Assembly (NCBI GenBank): GCA_015501055.1
Contig: JADNYV010000070.1
Span: 1 to 64,000 of the forward strand
Reading direction: 5' to 3'
DNA length: 64,000 nucleotides
Origin: Mucidula mucida
Lineage: Eukaryota; Basidiomycota; Agaricomycetes; Agaricales; Physalacriaceae
The translations under genes were made by a program, and so were the position numbers. Under the pieces are notes generated by a model that was not told the DNA's origin, ran no database searches, and worked only from the letters and a program-made list of their open reading frames with translations. Positions 47,624-60,067 of the stretch are shown in pieces. Positions within the stretch are counted from its first letter, which is position 1, and each line of letters starts with the position of its first letter.

Positions 47624-49557
47624 ATGCTTTCTGCCGGGACACTCATATGGATTTCGCTGCGTCCACTTTTGCGATTGTGGGTGTAGACGTTCATCGAGCA
47701 CTTTCATATCGAACTCGGCCTCTAGTGTCATCGCGGTTGCTGGGGGCTTCGCTATCACCAAAGCTGATATATTTCCAGCTGTAGCGGCGCGGGGTGCGGC
47801 ACAGATCGCGTTGGTACGCGCTTAACAGCAGTGCATCCCGACATGGAGCTGACTTCGACCAGAACATAACCATACCCAGTCTGATGTTTTCCAAAATCGT
47901 ACCGGCATTCACGTCGGAGAACATAGGCGCATTAGGTGTGCACCGAGTCAACGCTGTTGAGCCTGACCATACCCCTGCGATATATCCGTGAACTCACCAT
48001 GGTCCTCGTCGGGGAATATCATCATCTAGGACCACTCATACTCATCTGTGTAATCTATCAGGCCCTCGGAATTGGGATTGCATGGTTGACGAAGCAGGTG
48101 TTCTGGGTTCCACATAGATTTCGTTATGGTATCCTCGTTGCCGGAGGATGGGCGAACTACGGCGACATTCGTATGTGCCCATTTCATGCTGTTCGTTATT
48201 TCGCATGTTTATCGTCTGTTCAGCCATCGCTGTTATTACGAGCATTACGAGTGCCGCGCCTTTCAATGGGTCGTCTGACCAGGATCTGTCCGTTGCTTAT
48301 ATCTCTGCATTCATTTTGTTCTACTTAGTAAGTTCCATTGTTATGCACTTTATAGAAATCTGACGCGTTCTAGGTCACCTTTTTCCCCATGGGTGGTAAC
48401 AAATGGATTGCGTGGGATTTCGAAGGGCCAGACGTGGAGCCTGATGATGTTCGAGAAGCGACTCGTCAAAGGCGGCGTTTTCTCCTCCGCGGTTGGCCAA
48501 TTGCGCTTGCTCGAAGGTGGACGGGGCAGCGCATGGAGTGCTCACAGTCCGCTATTGAAAAGCAGGAAGACAATACTACCGACGTAGACAAAGTGGTGCA
48601 GGCTGGGTCGGATATCCGCCACCGTCCAAGACACGGTCGCCACGTTTCGTTTTCTGAAGATATATCTACAGCTGTACCAACGGACGGGCCCAGCCCGCTA
48701 CCTACCGAAAAGCTGCATTCACCAGCGCCCACTGTGCAATGGTCATCCTCCCAAACAGCTGCACCTCATGATCACGATACTCCTCCAGTCTCTCGTCCAC
48801 TCACGCCTATTGAGGAAACTGCGTTCGCCGAGCCCACACTCCTGTCACCAATGAAACGACGATGGAAGGCGACCTTGGCTATAGCAAAAAGCTCGTTATG
48901 GGCGCTCTGCACGCCTCCGTCCATCAGTATCATAGTGTCCTTCCCGATCGCCCTAGTTACTCCTCTGAAGGCGCTCTTTGTTGAAGTGGATGGATATTAT
49001 ATGCCTGCGGCACCTGACGGACAGCCTCCTCTGGCGTTCATCTATGACTTTTCAAACTTCATGGGGGCGGCGTCTGTGCCGATTGGACTGATATGTCTTG
49101 GTTCAGCTTTGGCGCGTCTGAATGTCCCTCGAAGTGAATGGCCGAATCTTCCCTTGGGGGCGATCATGTCGTTGGCGATTGGGAGAATGCTGCTTATGCC
49201 AGTCTTGGGTGTGCTGATATGTGAGGGTTTGACGCGCATCAATGTCATTGCGCGAGATGACAAAGTTCTTCGATTCGTCTGCATGTGAGCGTTCTTGTTC
49301 TAAATCAAGGTGGACTACTCAGCCAAGCGATATATAGATTTTTTTCTTGTCTGCCAACGGCGACGACTCAGGTAACTGACATCATAACGCGTTTGATCTT
49401 TCGCGCCAACTGACATTCTTCGAAGGTTTTCGTCACGCAGGTTTACAGTGGCACTGGAAGCGCGGAGCATTTGTCTGCATTCCTTATTCCTCAGTACATT
49501 TTGATGTTCCTCTCCATGACTGCTCTTTCGGCCTACACGCTTCAAATGCTCTTCTAG
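47624..49557 (+). CDS. PIN-like auxin efflux carrier family transporter
   Basis: Membrane transport protein of the PIN-like family (yeast ECM3 type), probably in ER or other endomembranes; the fungal substrate is unknown. The start at 47,624 gives MLSAGTLIWISLRPLLRLWV, followed by introns and VAGGFAITKADIFPAVAARG, SLMFSKIVPAFTSENIGALG, KQVFWVPHRFRYGILVAGGW, and AIAVITSITSAAPFNGSSDQ. After VTFFPMGGNKWIAWDFEGPD a long hydrophilic loop follows, then the second helix bundle (SSLWALCTPPSISIIVSFPI, FMGAASVPIGLICLGSALAR) and a last exon ending ALSAYTLQMLF at 49,557. Two-bundle architecture with a central loop is as expected. Confidence 0.9.
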
Positions 49558-49878
49558 TCCATGCCACGCAAACAATGCCTATTCTCCTGTAAAGTCTAGA
49601 CACATTCACTACGGTAGAATTCAGTGCGTTATCTTCATATTTCTCACATTCAAACATCGGCCGGACTTGCACCATACGTCGTCATCTTCAGGATATATCA
49701 TGCCATGACATTTATACACCATCTTATCCGTCAGATGATAGCCCCGTCAAGACGTTGTACACCAAAAAGGCGCGATGGCGACTAACGTTTGTGATATTGC
49801 ATGCTTGGGATGCTTCGTCACGTAGGGTTCAGCAACTTTAAAAACCGCGAGTTCTTATCATACAGCCATTCACACAAG

Positions 49879-51377
49879 ATGGCTCCTTCAGTCGCAGAAC
49901 TCTCTACGGCTACTTCTGAACCAACCTCTAATGGTAACATCGACAACATCAAGAGGGCTCTGAAAGCCCACACGGTACGCTCATCGTTCTAATGTACTGC
50001 CGTTCATAAAAACTCATGCGACCTATACAGGACGCGGATGGCCCTCTCTATCCGTATTATCTCCCTTACTGGGACAACGACGAGAAGTTCCCACCTACGC
50101 AGCTCTTCGGTATGTTAACGCTTAACTCCATAATACAACATGCTGATCATAGTCACAGAACACACCGATCCCGGCAGTCGCGCCGATCCTGAGAAACCGC
50201 ACCTTCTGAATGCTAATACCACCACGAAGAATATCAGCCCTTACATTGGTACCGAGGTCTCTGGCGTTCAAATCTCAGAATTGACGAAGGAGGGCCTCGA
50301 CGAATTGGCCTTGTTCACGGCCGAGCGGAAGGTTGTGATCTTCCGGGACCAAGACTTCAAGGATCTCACCCCAGAACGCCAAATTGAAATTGCCTCGTAC
50401 GTCTGTCAATCTTTTGCTGCATCAGCTTCAGCCAATGACGAGTCCCAAGTTACTTTGGCCCCATTCAACGGCACCCGACGTCGGGAAATGTGAAAGGTTT
50501 CCCAGAGTTCCATGTCGGTTAGTGCATCTTTCGTTCTGAAGAAAGCGCAGTCTGATTCGAATCTCTTCAGTCTATCGCGATGAGCAGAATGACAGATCCG
50601 CGAGTACGCGGGCGGCGACAGAATCAACCGGACGAGCTGGCACTCCGACGTTGTAAGGCGCTCCTTCCAAGAATGGATCGTAATTGACTTTGTGTACGTA
50701 GTCGTACGAGAAGCAACCCCCAGGCACAACATTCTTCCTTTCATTGCAACAAGTAGGTCGCGGCGTACAACGTAACATGGTCGGGACTGACAGTTGCTTC
50801 AGCCAGTAGCCGGGGGAGGCGACACACTTTTCTTATCTCAGGTCGAAGCTTACCGTCGATTGTCGCCCGAATTCCAGAAACGACTCGAAGGGCTGAAGGC
50901 CGTACATAGCGCTGTTGCTCAAGCGGAATTCGCTCGCAAGCAAAATGGACCTGTGCGCCGAGAGCCCGTTGAGTCAGAGGTGAAGAACCTGTTTTCACTT
51001 TTGGCTTCCCTGTTCGAGCTGAGCGTCTTCTTCTAGCACCCGGTTGTCCGCCAACACCCTGTAACGGGCGAAAAGGCGCTCTATGTCAATCAAGGGTTCA
51101 CCAGACGAATTGCTGGGTACAAGAAAGAGGAATCCGACTACCTCTTGAACTTCCTCTTCGACCATATCGCGAAGGGCGCTGACTTTCAAGTGCGCGCTAC
51201 ATACGCTCCGGGCAGTGTTATTGTCTGGGTAAGTTTGAGTCTTTCCGTTGGCTTTTGACTAAATGGTATTAGGACAACCGTTTGACTGTGCATTCGGCCG
51301 TTTCAGATTTCGATAACAAGGAGAGGCGGCATGCGGTTAGGCTTACACCACAAGCAGAGGTTCCTATTCCAGCTTAA
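49879..51377 (+). CDS. TauD/TfdA family Fe(II)/2-oxoglutarate dioxygenase
   Basis: Non-haem iron oxygenase of the TauD/TfdA type that hydroxylates small organic substrates such as sulfonates. The start at 49,879 gives MAPSVAELSTATSEPTSNGN, preferred over the upstream in-frame ATG. Key blocks: PYIGTEVSGVQISELTKEGL, FTAERKVVIFRDQDF, the HxD iron site WHSDV before an intron, PGTTFFLSLQQ, VAGGGDTLFLSQVEAYRRLS, the third iron ligand in NRLTVHSAVSDFD and the oxoglutarate-binding Arg in RRHAVRLTP. The stop is at 51,375-51,377. About six introns. Length is normal for the fungal family. Confidence 0.93.
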
Positions 51378-51801
51378 GCGATATAACAGCAGCAAAATTG
51401 TACATTAATAATTGAAAAGTGATGTTTCCGGCAGTCATGCGATGGCTCTTCCGATATCGTCGAATGATGTAGAATACTGATGCTTACAACTTCCGAGAGC
51501 TCTAACCATCGTGTGTACCTCGTGCGAGACGCGACGGTTGCGTATGCGGAACCTTCAGCCTTCAATACCAAGAAGTTTGAAATTCTCAACTGTAGTCGGC
51601 GCAAAAATGCTGGACATCAGTGCTACATCTAGTATCTAAGCGGTCGTTCAAACATTCACGCTCTGACATCCGATCCGTCTTTACATAGGATTTACTAACG
51701 GCTAGTAAGTACTACAGCGTAGACTACATACATAATACCAAGTTTCCTCTTGTTCTACGTGCATGTTGCCCAACGGTCAAACTAAATTCCGCCTACTTTC
51801 T

Positions 51802-53435
51802 TCAATTTTTAGATGCCGCGCCAACCCAACGATGCTTACGTCCAGCCTTCAATAGAGAGAAGGTTTTCCAATCTACCCAACGAAGTCTATATGCGCTAGA
51901 CGCCGAGTATCGTATGACCCTCGCAGCATCATGACTGCAGGACCCCTTCTCGAATTTTATGAGGATATTTTCCAATGACGCCACCTCACTCAATTGTGAC
52001 GCATCAGAATGCGTACTATAAAGTAAGCGGGAACTCAACATGTCCAGTAGTGCGATCATCAACCGTTTGTCGTCACGGTCAAAGTAGAAGTTGACACCTT
52101 GTAGGAGCGGCAATGCTGGCTTGACGAAAGGAGCTCCAGTGGGAGCTGTAAGGGTTTTGAGAACCTCTGGCCCGCTCCCTTCGCGCGTAAAGGTGAGCGA
52201 GACCTCTTCGAGTAATGTAAGTTTATCAAGGAGCCTGAGCACATCGCCATCGGTCAGAGAAATGCCGTGAACGGACAACGATTTCAAGTTGTCGACTGTA
52301 TCTAGAAACGCGACTGTCTTGTTGACTGTCGCGTTGCGCGTGGCAATTTTCAAGAAACCTATCTGGCCCAGTTTAAAGGCGTGACGACGCGGAAGACAGA
52401 ATAACACCTCGACTATCATCAGCAAGGAGGATAGTCAAGGCTTTGATGTTCAGCGTCATTCGAGTTGTCAGACTACCGTAATCAAAATTGTCGTCGTCGT
52501 CGCCGCCGCGTCCTTGCCAGAATTCAAATACTCGAGGTTCTCCGCTTTACAGCCTTCAATAAGGCATTTGGCAACCAAAGCACTACTGTCGTAGTTGTTT
52601 ATAAGCAAACTGGTGAGATTGTTGAAGGGAAAGATCGCATGCGCGAGCATGCTAGGAGAGATATCGAGATATCGCATGCTCTGAGTGTTGTCGCATCCTG
52701 TGCGTCGATAAATGTAGAAGAAGCGAGGTAGAACCTCCGTAGGCAAGGGAAACTACCGGTGGGGATATCCCATCCCCGCATGGAAATCTGTTCGCATTCG
52801 AAAGAGACATACATCCATCTTCGCTTCTCCTGAAGAAGGCGACAAATGAGCGTGTGCGAAGGAAGAAGCGCCTCTCCGTGCGCCAAAAAGGAGAGCGGTG
52901 CGTCGCCAGACCGCTCCAGATGCATTTCAAGACACTTCAACCCAATGCCGCCGCTTTGCGTCGCCGAGTCCAGCTCGCACTCAAACTGCGCCCATAGCGC
53001 CCCCGTTGGAGGATCACGATCGCCATTTGGAACAGACACAGAAGAGGGTGAAGATAGGAAGTGTACTTGGATCGTTATGATGCCTTGGTCCCCCAATTGT
53101 CTTCCCAACCGGAAGTAATCAAGATGCAATGGGAGAAGATTTGACAAGGAGCTCCTTCGGTAGGCGCCGGATGGGGGACATGATGGAATGGTACTGGGCT
53201 GCACGCTTTGGAGCTGCTTTCTGGTATTTTGATGGGACGTGAGTAGATCGCGTAGGATGACAATGTCCTCGTCGCATCGCCGCACTGCTGCATTGACAGC
53301 TATCAGATCGAGTGCGCACTGAGACACATAGGCGGTGTCTGGGGTAAAAGAGGAGTGGTCAATTTTTGGGGATGGACATGGAACGTTTTCTTCAGCCGGG
53401 CGCTTACTACACAAAAAACAAGCTGTGGAGGCCAT
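51802..53435 (-). CDS. F-box/leucine-rich-like protein
   Basis: Basidiomycete F-box-type protein, a probable substrate adaptor of SCF ubiquitin ligases. The start at 53,435 (MASTACFLCSKRPAEENVP) leads to a helical region CALDLIAVNAAVRRCDEDIV. The F-box-like piece RRLPKELLVK and IFSHCI is split between frames, consistent with one base missing in a short A run near 53,140; the reading frame just after it is also uncertain. Downstream LERSGDAPLSFLAHGEALLP and the LRR-like segments LKSLSVHGISLTDGDVLRLL and LTLLEEVSLTFTREGSGPEV follow. The end is at 51,802. Could also be a decayed member of this very large family. Confidence 0.6.
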
Positions 53436-53888
53436 CGTGATATCGATATCTGAAGCTCGATTCAGCGCAAGGCATGAGCAACAAAGGAGGACTTTACCTC
53501 TGCGATGTCGGACGGCGTATAAGATTCCTGGTGGTTGGAAAGGAAAACGCGCGAAACACGCTTTTGATCGAATGCCCACCCCAGATTGGTAATACTTTTC
53601 CAACGATTGAGATGGACGTGGTAGCCAGTTAAAGAGATGCTATTGCCAGTAAAAAAAAATGCTTGCCGGTCTGCTAATATCAAGTATAAGAAATGTATAT
53701 GGAAAGAAGTTATCTAAACGCTACAGTAGTCAGTCAAACCCGGAGCGCTGAAGCTATCAAAGCCCAACCAACTCCACTCATAAAAGTCATCAAGAATTCG
53801 TAGTAGTGGAGAAGGGGCTGACTTGCAGCGAAACAGAAGACGGTATGAAGTTGTTACTTTCCCTCGAGTGTAGAGTCTATCCACCTCT

Positions 53889-55504
53889 TCAAGCGCGCGA
53901 TAAACGCCGCTTCTCCGATCGTTTGCCAAAGGATGCGCTGCGCTGGGAGCGACGGTGGTAATCAAGGTGTTCTCCCATACGCCTCTGGGGAGAGTGGTGC
54001 AGGTCGCGCGCACGACGGCTGTAGGTGCATGACGACATGCATGTGTCCTTGGTGGCCGAGCATCCAGTGAAGTCCGGGTTGGGCTGCGAAGCGGCGATAC
54101 ATTTGTTGTACGCTAAGATGGCAGATTAGAAGAGGAACGATAATGGATCCGGGATTTACGAACTGTTCATGCAGGTGTTGCAGTCAGTGGAGCCGCCAGA
54201 GGTAGCTGAGGTAGTAGCAGGGCTCGCAGCCGAAGTCGACGTGGTGCCAGTAGCAGGGCTAGTTGCAGCGGGAGTCGTGCTGGCGGGGACAGTGGTAGGA
54301 GCTGAACTCGCAGCGCTTGTAGTGATGATTATATCGCAGGTATCGTCGTCGTCATCGACAGCAGATGAGGACGGTGCGGCGGCGGCTGATGTGGTGACAA
54401 CAGGCGACGACTCAACGCTCGACGACGCGGGAAACTCGGCAGCAGATGTGGGAACAGCCGTGGTGGTAACGGCATTGCCAGTGGAAGACACCACAGCAGC
54501 AGCAGTTGAGGAGGAAGCACCTCCAGTCGAACCGTCACCAGTCCAGACAGCGGGTCCTGGGATGGTGTAGCTAGGAGGGGCGATTAATCAACAACCAATT
54601 CGTATCGGACGCTTGATCTCACCTGTCAAACGTAGTGTACAAGTTGAAAGTGATACCGGGATCACTTCCAGCGTAGGCTCCGGGAAAGGAAACGAGGAAG
54701 CTCGAATCTGGCGACGCCGTACCACTACCTGTGACCTCAATCTGCGTGCACGAGGGGTAGAATTGAGCGCCAGGATACGTGCCAGCCGAGTGAAGAGCGA
54801 TTCTGTGCAGGTGGAATGAGAACAAGATCACCACAACAATGCAGAACAGACGTACAACTCGTGGCGAACGAGATATTGACCGGCCTTCAGACCAGCAGGG
54901 ATAGTAACGGTCCAGATGCTGTTCTGTTCACCCGTGAGGATGTCAGTGGCAGCCCATTTGCCGTCTTCATAGCCAGCCTCGTCGATCTTGAACCAGACAG
55001 CACTGACAGGATTGTCAATGAAAAGACGGTTCCATGATGCAGTTGAAGGAAACTCACTCCGTGCCAGGTTCATAGGCAGTGATATCGGTGGGAGCCTCAG
55101 CCATGTAAGTGACGACAGGACCCTACAGAGCAAAGTTCGGCACAAATCAATAAACTCAACAGAATGACAGAACATACCTTGTGAGAGTCAGGCCAGGCGG
55201 TCCAGTTAAACGCGATCTGGGAACCAGCGGCTGCGGAAGCAACGAGAGCAGCCGGTGAAGTACCAGCGTTGCATTGAATATCTGAGCTGGTGACATCCTC
55301 GATGGGTCCATTGCCCGGAATAGAGCGCATGATTCTGTCGGGGACGGGGCTCTTGTAGGGATCTTCGTACGGGAGGTATCCACTCCAGACGGTACCATCG
55401 ATAGTCAGCGACTGGACGTTACCGTGCGCGTGCACGCTGGACAGCGCAGCGGACAGCATGGTCGCGGCCAGCGCGACGTTCACGGTGGAGCGCGAGAAGG
55501 ACAT
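53889..55504 (-). CDS. AA9 lytic polysaccharide monooxygenase with Cys-rich tail
   Basis: Secreted copper oxygenase that cleaves cellulose oxidatively. The signal peptide ends SSVHA, and the mature protein starts with the copper-binding His (HGNVQSLTIDG). Further motifs: SPVPDRIMRSIPGNGP, a Cys in DIQCN, the second histidine ligand in WPDSHKG, VWFKIDEAGY, and the ALHSAGTYPGAQFYPSC block with the axial Tyr and disulfide Cys. The catalytic domain is followed by a long Ser/Thr/Ala/Pro linker. The last exon codes a six-cysteine segment (Cx2Cx6Cx12Cx6Cx3C) and a basic tail ending at 53,889, not a CBM1. Introns at about 55,177, 55,070, 55,020, 54,835 and 54,620, plus one before the tail. Confidence 0.92.
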
Positions 55505-57343
55505 TGCGTTTGGGAGCGGAACGACCGTCTGTCAAAAGAAGGAGGGAAAAAAGAAAGAAAGCCGATAACGAAAGGAGGGAGAGTTGATGAGGGAGTTGAG
55601 GTCTGCATGCGCGCTTTTTGTACGTTGAGGGAGGATCGGTTAATGAAGGTAGAATGTTCCAAAAAATGTCGGGCTGCGGTTCCGTGACCACGTTGCTTGA
55701 GGCAATATTCCTCCCGAGGGGTGCCTGGAGATCGGTGTGGTAACGCCTACATCCTGCCTCCACAACTTCGAACCCCGGGACGCGGTTTGCTGCGCGCTGT
55801 ATAGGCGTATGTTACGAATGCATACAACTTCCATGGTCTTCACGCAGATTCTCAGATTAGGCGACAAGCTACAATGAGACATCATCAGCATTTAAGGGTC
55901 TACAAGCAAGTTATGGATCGACCTGACCTAGGCATCGTCTTGGTTAACAGCTCGCGCCCGCCGCTGAATGATCTTCGGAGAAACCACGCCCTTGGCGGCA
56001 CCACAAGCCTGATTGTTACCGATTTCTATGGTCGTATAACTTCAAGGCGGCCGAGGCTCCCACGCCAACTTCGCAAAGGGTGTAGGCGCTGAACCTAGAC
56101 TAAGACTATATGTAAAAACGGACTCGAAGGTACAGTCTTAAGTTGTACGAGTTCAGCATTGATATCAGCGCCACATACTTGAGATTTCTGGCCGGTAGGT
56201 CATAAAACGAGTATGTCTTGCAAGGTGTCGCACAAATGACCCATCATCAACCGGAAACTTTAGCCTCTATCAAGTCAAACGTCGCCATCATCTTCGGTAT
56301 ACTGTGCGACAACTTCCAACGGCATATATGTATACTTCAGTGGGGTCACCGGCAGGACAACCTTCCGAAGGACGTCGTCCGAGGCGGAGTTTGCCCGTAG
56401 TGGGCCGCTAGTGTAGCGTAGATTCTTTCGTGTTGTAGTCCCCTTCTTGCTTTCCCGCCACGACGCGATTCCGTGCGCGACTGTCCGGCCCAATACACGT
56501 TAGAAGGAGGTCATATAACGGGAAACATAGCAGCCCTGGCCGACTGACCTAAAGCTCCAGACTCCGAAGTCGCGGTGAATCCAGATTCATAGTTTACATC
56601 CAAAGAACAAGTTCTGCTTAAGATCGAGTTACAAAGAAATTCCCATAGCGAATTCTGTGATTCCAGCTTCGATAGCTCTCTTCCTACACAAGAGCGCGGA
56701 GACAAACCCCACCAAGTGCTATGGAAGAGAAATCTAGGCAGCATTCAGAGCCTGAGGTCAATTTAGTCTGGGATGAGATGACTGTGAGTTAGTCTTTCCT
56801 TTTTGACAGTGCCCTCTATCCTGAACCAACGTTAACAAAGGAGACGGTCAAGCTGAGAAGGCGAACCTCTCATATCCTCAACGAGTAGAAGTCGTGTAGA
56901 TGCCACATGGCTGCGATACCACGAGCTTCCACACCCAGCGTTGGTCGTGGTCATGGTTCGTGGGAAGGACAAAAGATCATGTGATCATCATGCCGTACGG
57001 TCCGGCAACACATTTTCAAGCCGTAGCCCCACCACCACCAACGCGACTTAAATCATCTTTCTCAGACGATGAAAATGCTCTTCGTGGTTCAATGCTTTTC
57101 CTTTCTATTTTTTCTACAGCCGAGGTAACCGAGCAGGCCACACTCCTTTCCAGGCCTCTTCAACCGTTTACTTACTACAATACTCCACCACCCTCTGCGT
57201 GCAATGACTCTTCCTGACAACGGTTACCACGCGTCAATGCTCGAAAATTCACATTCTTTCCCCTTGTCTGCGGTGCTGCCCCAGTGCCATTCTCTCTGTG
57301 TCTATAAGTAAGACGACGATATGGTTTCTCCACTACTCCTCCT
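55505..57343. other. Divergent intergenic region between the two LPMO genes
   Basis: 1.84 kb without a supported gene. It separates two outward-facing secreted copper-oxygenase genes and so contains both promoters. I did not identify a specific regulator site with confidence. Confidence 0.5.
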
Positions 57344-58952
57344 ATGGCCTCAGTTGTCACTCTCCTCTCGCTCTTCCTCGCCCCACTAGCTCAAGCGCAC
57401 TTTGCTGCATGGGCCCCAGGTACATGCCGGGTCTGTCTCCTTTATATTTCTTGAGGTTTAATCGAAGCTAGGAATGTATTGCTTGAACGGGACACAGAAG
57501 GGGTTCGATGATCAGAATAACAATGCGCCTGTTAGTCCTTTGTATAACGTATGTGTGCTCTATCCTACCGTCAATCCGAGTGTTATATATTTACCACCCG
57601 CGGTTATGTAGCTTTCGAAAAAGGACTGGTGGTTCCACCACGTTAACGGTGTACGTGCTCATCATGAACATCGAGCTTGATCCACTGATAGACAGCGGCC
57701 TTGTAGTGCGACGAGTTCCCGCCTGATGAAGGCGACTTTTTGGAAATGTGAGTAGACAAGATATCAGCGCCATTTCCGCTCACGCTGGGGAGGAAAGACC
57801 AGCGAATGGAGAATTCACAGTAGAGTTGGCTGTGAACCGCGCCTTTACCACGCTGTCCTATGGGGGCAGTAATGTGGCGCGCTTTGGGGACGGCGATGAC
57901 CATGAGGAGTTTGACGTGTTGGAACGAGAGGGACAGTTGACGACGTGTATCACGGAGCCTAACAGTGCGTTGTTGAAGATTCTTGTGTGGTAATTTCAAC
58001 TCATGTGTTTAGTCCATACGCAGAACGAGACTATGGCGGCGGGATCGGTCTTTGCGATATCGTATCAGGTATGGATTCCGTTGCTCGCTTCTGACTGAGA
58101 ATTGCTAAATCAGTGATAGTCGAATTTGGAGGATGTCACTGAGGATAACCTCGTGGTATTCTCTGTTCTGCCACAGTGCGTCGGAAACACCTACCTTCCA
58201 TCTGAAATGAAAGCTCATTTCATCTCGACGTTTCCAGTACGCCGTGGTATCGCCTCGCTACATACGAGGTTCCCAACTTGCCTGCTTGTCCGGATGACGG
58301 TTGCATATGCGCTGTGAGTTTTTATAGCCTTTCTTGCCACGCTTTATTGACAAGCTTCTTTCCCTATTTAATAGTGGGGATGGGTAAGTTCTCTTCACAA
58401 GTCCGATTCGTTGCTGCTACCGGCTCATTTGATTCTGCGCTAGGTTCCCAACGGGTGTGTACTCTACCTTGCTATCCTGCTCACATATTCTCACTCCCCT
58501 AGAGCTGCGGCGAACCCAACTTTTACATGCAAGGCTTCAAATGCAAAGTCGTCGGGAACACGGGCAGCGCGCTCTTAAAAAAAGCCAAGCCCGCACAATG
58601 GTGCGAAGATGATTCGACGAAATGCGTCTCTGGAGCGAAGCAGATGATATTCTTCAACGCTGCGGAAGGTAACAATGTGAACGTTACTGGGTATGATCTT
58701 TCGGGCGCGCCGAAATCGCCGACGTATAACTCGAAGATGGGCTTTTCGAGTGGGAGGCAGACGGATATTTTTAGGAAAGAGGGGACGGCGACGACGACGA
58801 GTGTTAAGCCGACTTCGACGGTGTTTGGGCCGGGGAGGCGGGGCGTTGAGGGTGAAGAGGAGGAGGTGGAGGTGGAGGAGGAGAGAAGGTTTGTGCAAGG
58901 ATCCAGAATCTTGCGTGAGCTTCCGATGCGCTTGGGGAATAAACGGCACTAA
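57344..58952 (+). CDS. AA14-like lytic polysaccharide monooxygenase
   Basis: Predicted secreted copper oxygenase of the AA14 type, a family described as acting on xylan bound to cellulose. The start at 57,344 gives MASVVTLLSLFLAPLAQA, then mature His1 (HFAAWAPG). An intron follows before MYCLNGTQKGF, then SPLYN, DWWFHHVNG, an intron, CDEFPPDEGDFLE, an intron, PANGEFTVELAVNRAFTTLS, later SNLEDVTEDNLVVFSVL, YEVPNLPACPDDGCICAW, GEPNFYMQGFKCKVVG and SGAKQMIFFNAAEGNNV. These cysteine, DGDF and CICAW-type motifs are the reason for the AA14 call. The tail after about 58,780 is Arg/Glu-rich and ends at 58,952; its true frame is uncertain. About seven introns. Confidence 0.78.
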
Positions 58953-59039
58953 GCTGTTTTTGTTGTACGTATATAATATTAGTATGAACAGGTATTCGTT
59001 CTTATTAGAGCAGTCCGATGACTGTTGCCCAGTCTCAGA

Positions 59040-59925
59040 TCACAATGAAGAGACCAGACTAGTAGAAGATTATGAGATTGAGCATGGCTTGGAGAAATAA
59101 AAGTGCCATACCTAACGCGCATCTCCACCTCTTCGAAGACTTTGACGTGCTTGACGATGGTAAACCCAAGCTTCTCAAAAAGGCGTATGCTCGGCGTATT
59201 TGTGTCACCAACACGTACTACGAGGGAGGGAACAGGTATGCGTAAGGGGAGCGTATGCGCCAGGTGCAGTCCATCCGAGGGAAAGATATTTTCTGTGGCG
59301 TAGCGCAGGATCAACTGGAGCGCCTCTGTGGCGTACCCGCCCCGCCGATAGTCAGGTTCTGTGGATATGAATTTTCTCGCACGCGAGTAATCATGGAGGA
59401 CCTACCGGCAATCATAATTTCTAGCTCTGCGGTAAAGTCGTCAACATCATCTGGTGTTCCATTAAAGAACATGTTGACGTCGCCGATCATGGGTAGAGAA
59501 TGGAGCCTGGGATCTGTGGGGTTAATTTCCGGTGTGTTGGTCTCGAGTTCATCTGCTACGGGGGGTCAGTCTCGGAAGTTACGCGAAATGAATTTTACGG
59601 ACGATACCTTGTTCATGCCGTGCTAGGATAATGAAAGTCAACTTGTCCTCATCTACTCGCCATTTTCCTTTGGATCTGTCAGATGGAAGAGGGTTCGGAT
59701 AAGGATGTACGTACGTTGCATTTCGTACTCTTCTTCTAGGGATAGCTCTTCGCTTGCTGTCAGTGCTCGTAATTCCTCGTTTTGCATCCAAGTGTGGTAT
59801 TTCTGTCTCACTTTAGCAGCTAATCCGTATTTTGCTTGTATATCACTGACTGGAACATGTATAACTTGATATGGGACGAGAACTGCCTTTGTGCCTACTA
59901 GCACGACTCGCTCGTTTGCCTTCAT
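59040..59925 (-). CDS. NAT9-type GNAT acetyltransferase
   Basis: N-acetyltransferase of the NAT9 family, for which eukaryotic members are linked to tubulin or microtubule-related acetylation and signalling. The start at 59,925 gives MKANERVVLVGTKAVLVPYQ, followed by a 48-bp in-frame intron and KYHTWMQNEELRALTASEEL, the family hallmark. Next come LTFIILARHE, MIGDVNMFFNG, EIMIAEPTYRRGGYATEALQ (acetyl-CoA loop) and NTPSIRLFEKLGFTIVKHVK near the end. A final intron gives a stop at 59,040-59,042; a slightly longer read-through is the alternative. It is head to head with NAP1. Confidence 0.85.
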
Positions 59926-60067
59926 GACGGTAACTGATGGACAAGCCGGCTAATGCCGAAGCTCCGACTGTGGGAATTTTCCGGAATTTGGGATCTTTTC
60001 CTTTGATTTTCTTTGATTTGGCCTTTTCCATCATCGTCGCGCTTATACCGCCCTCTGCCACTTTTAA

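Noticed and set aside
58575..58949. Minus-strand frame of 124 codons
   Set aside because: Shadow of the C-terminal part of the AA14-like gene, with no domain.
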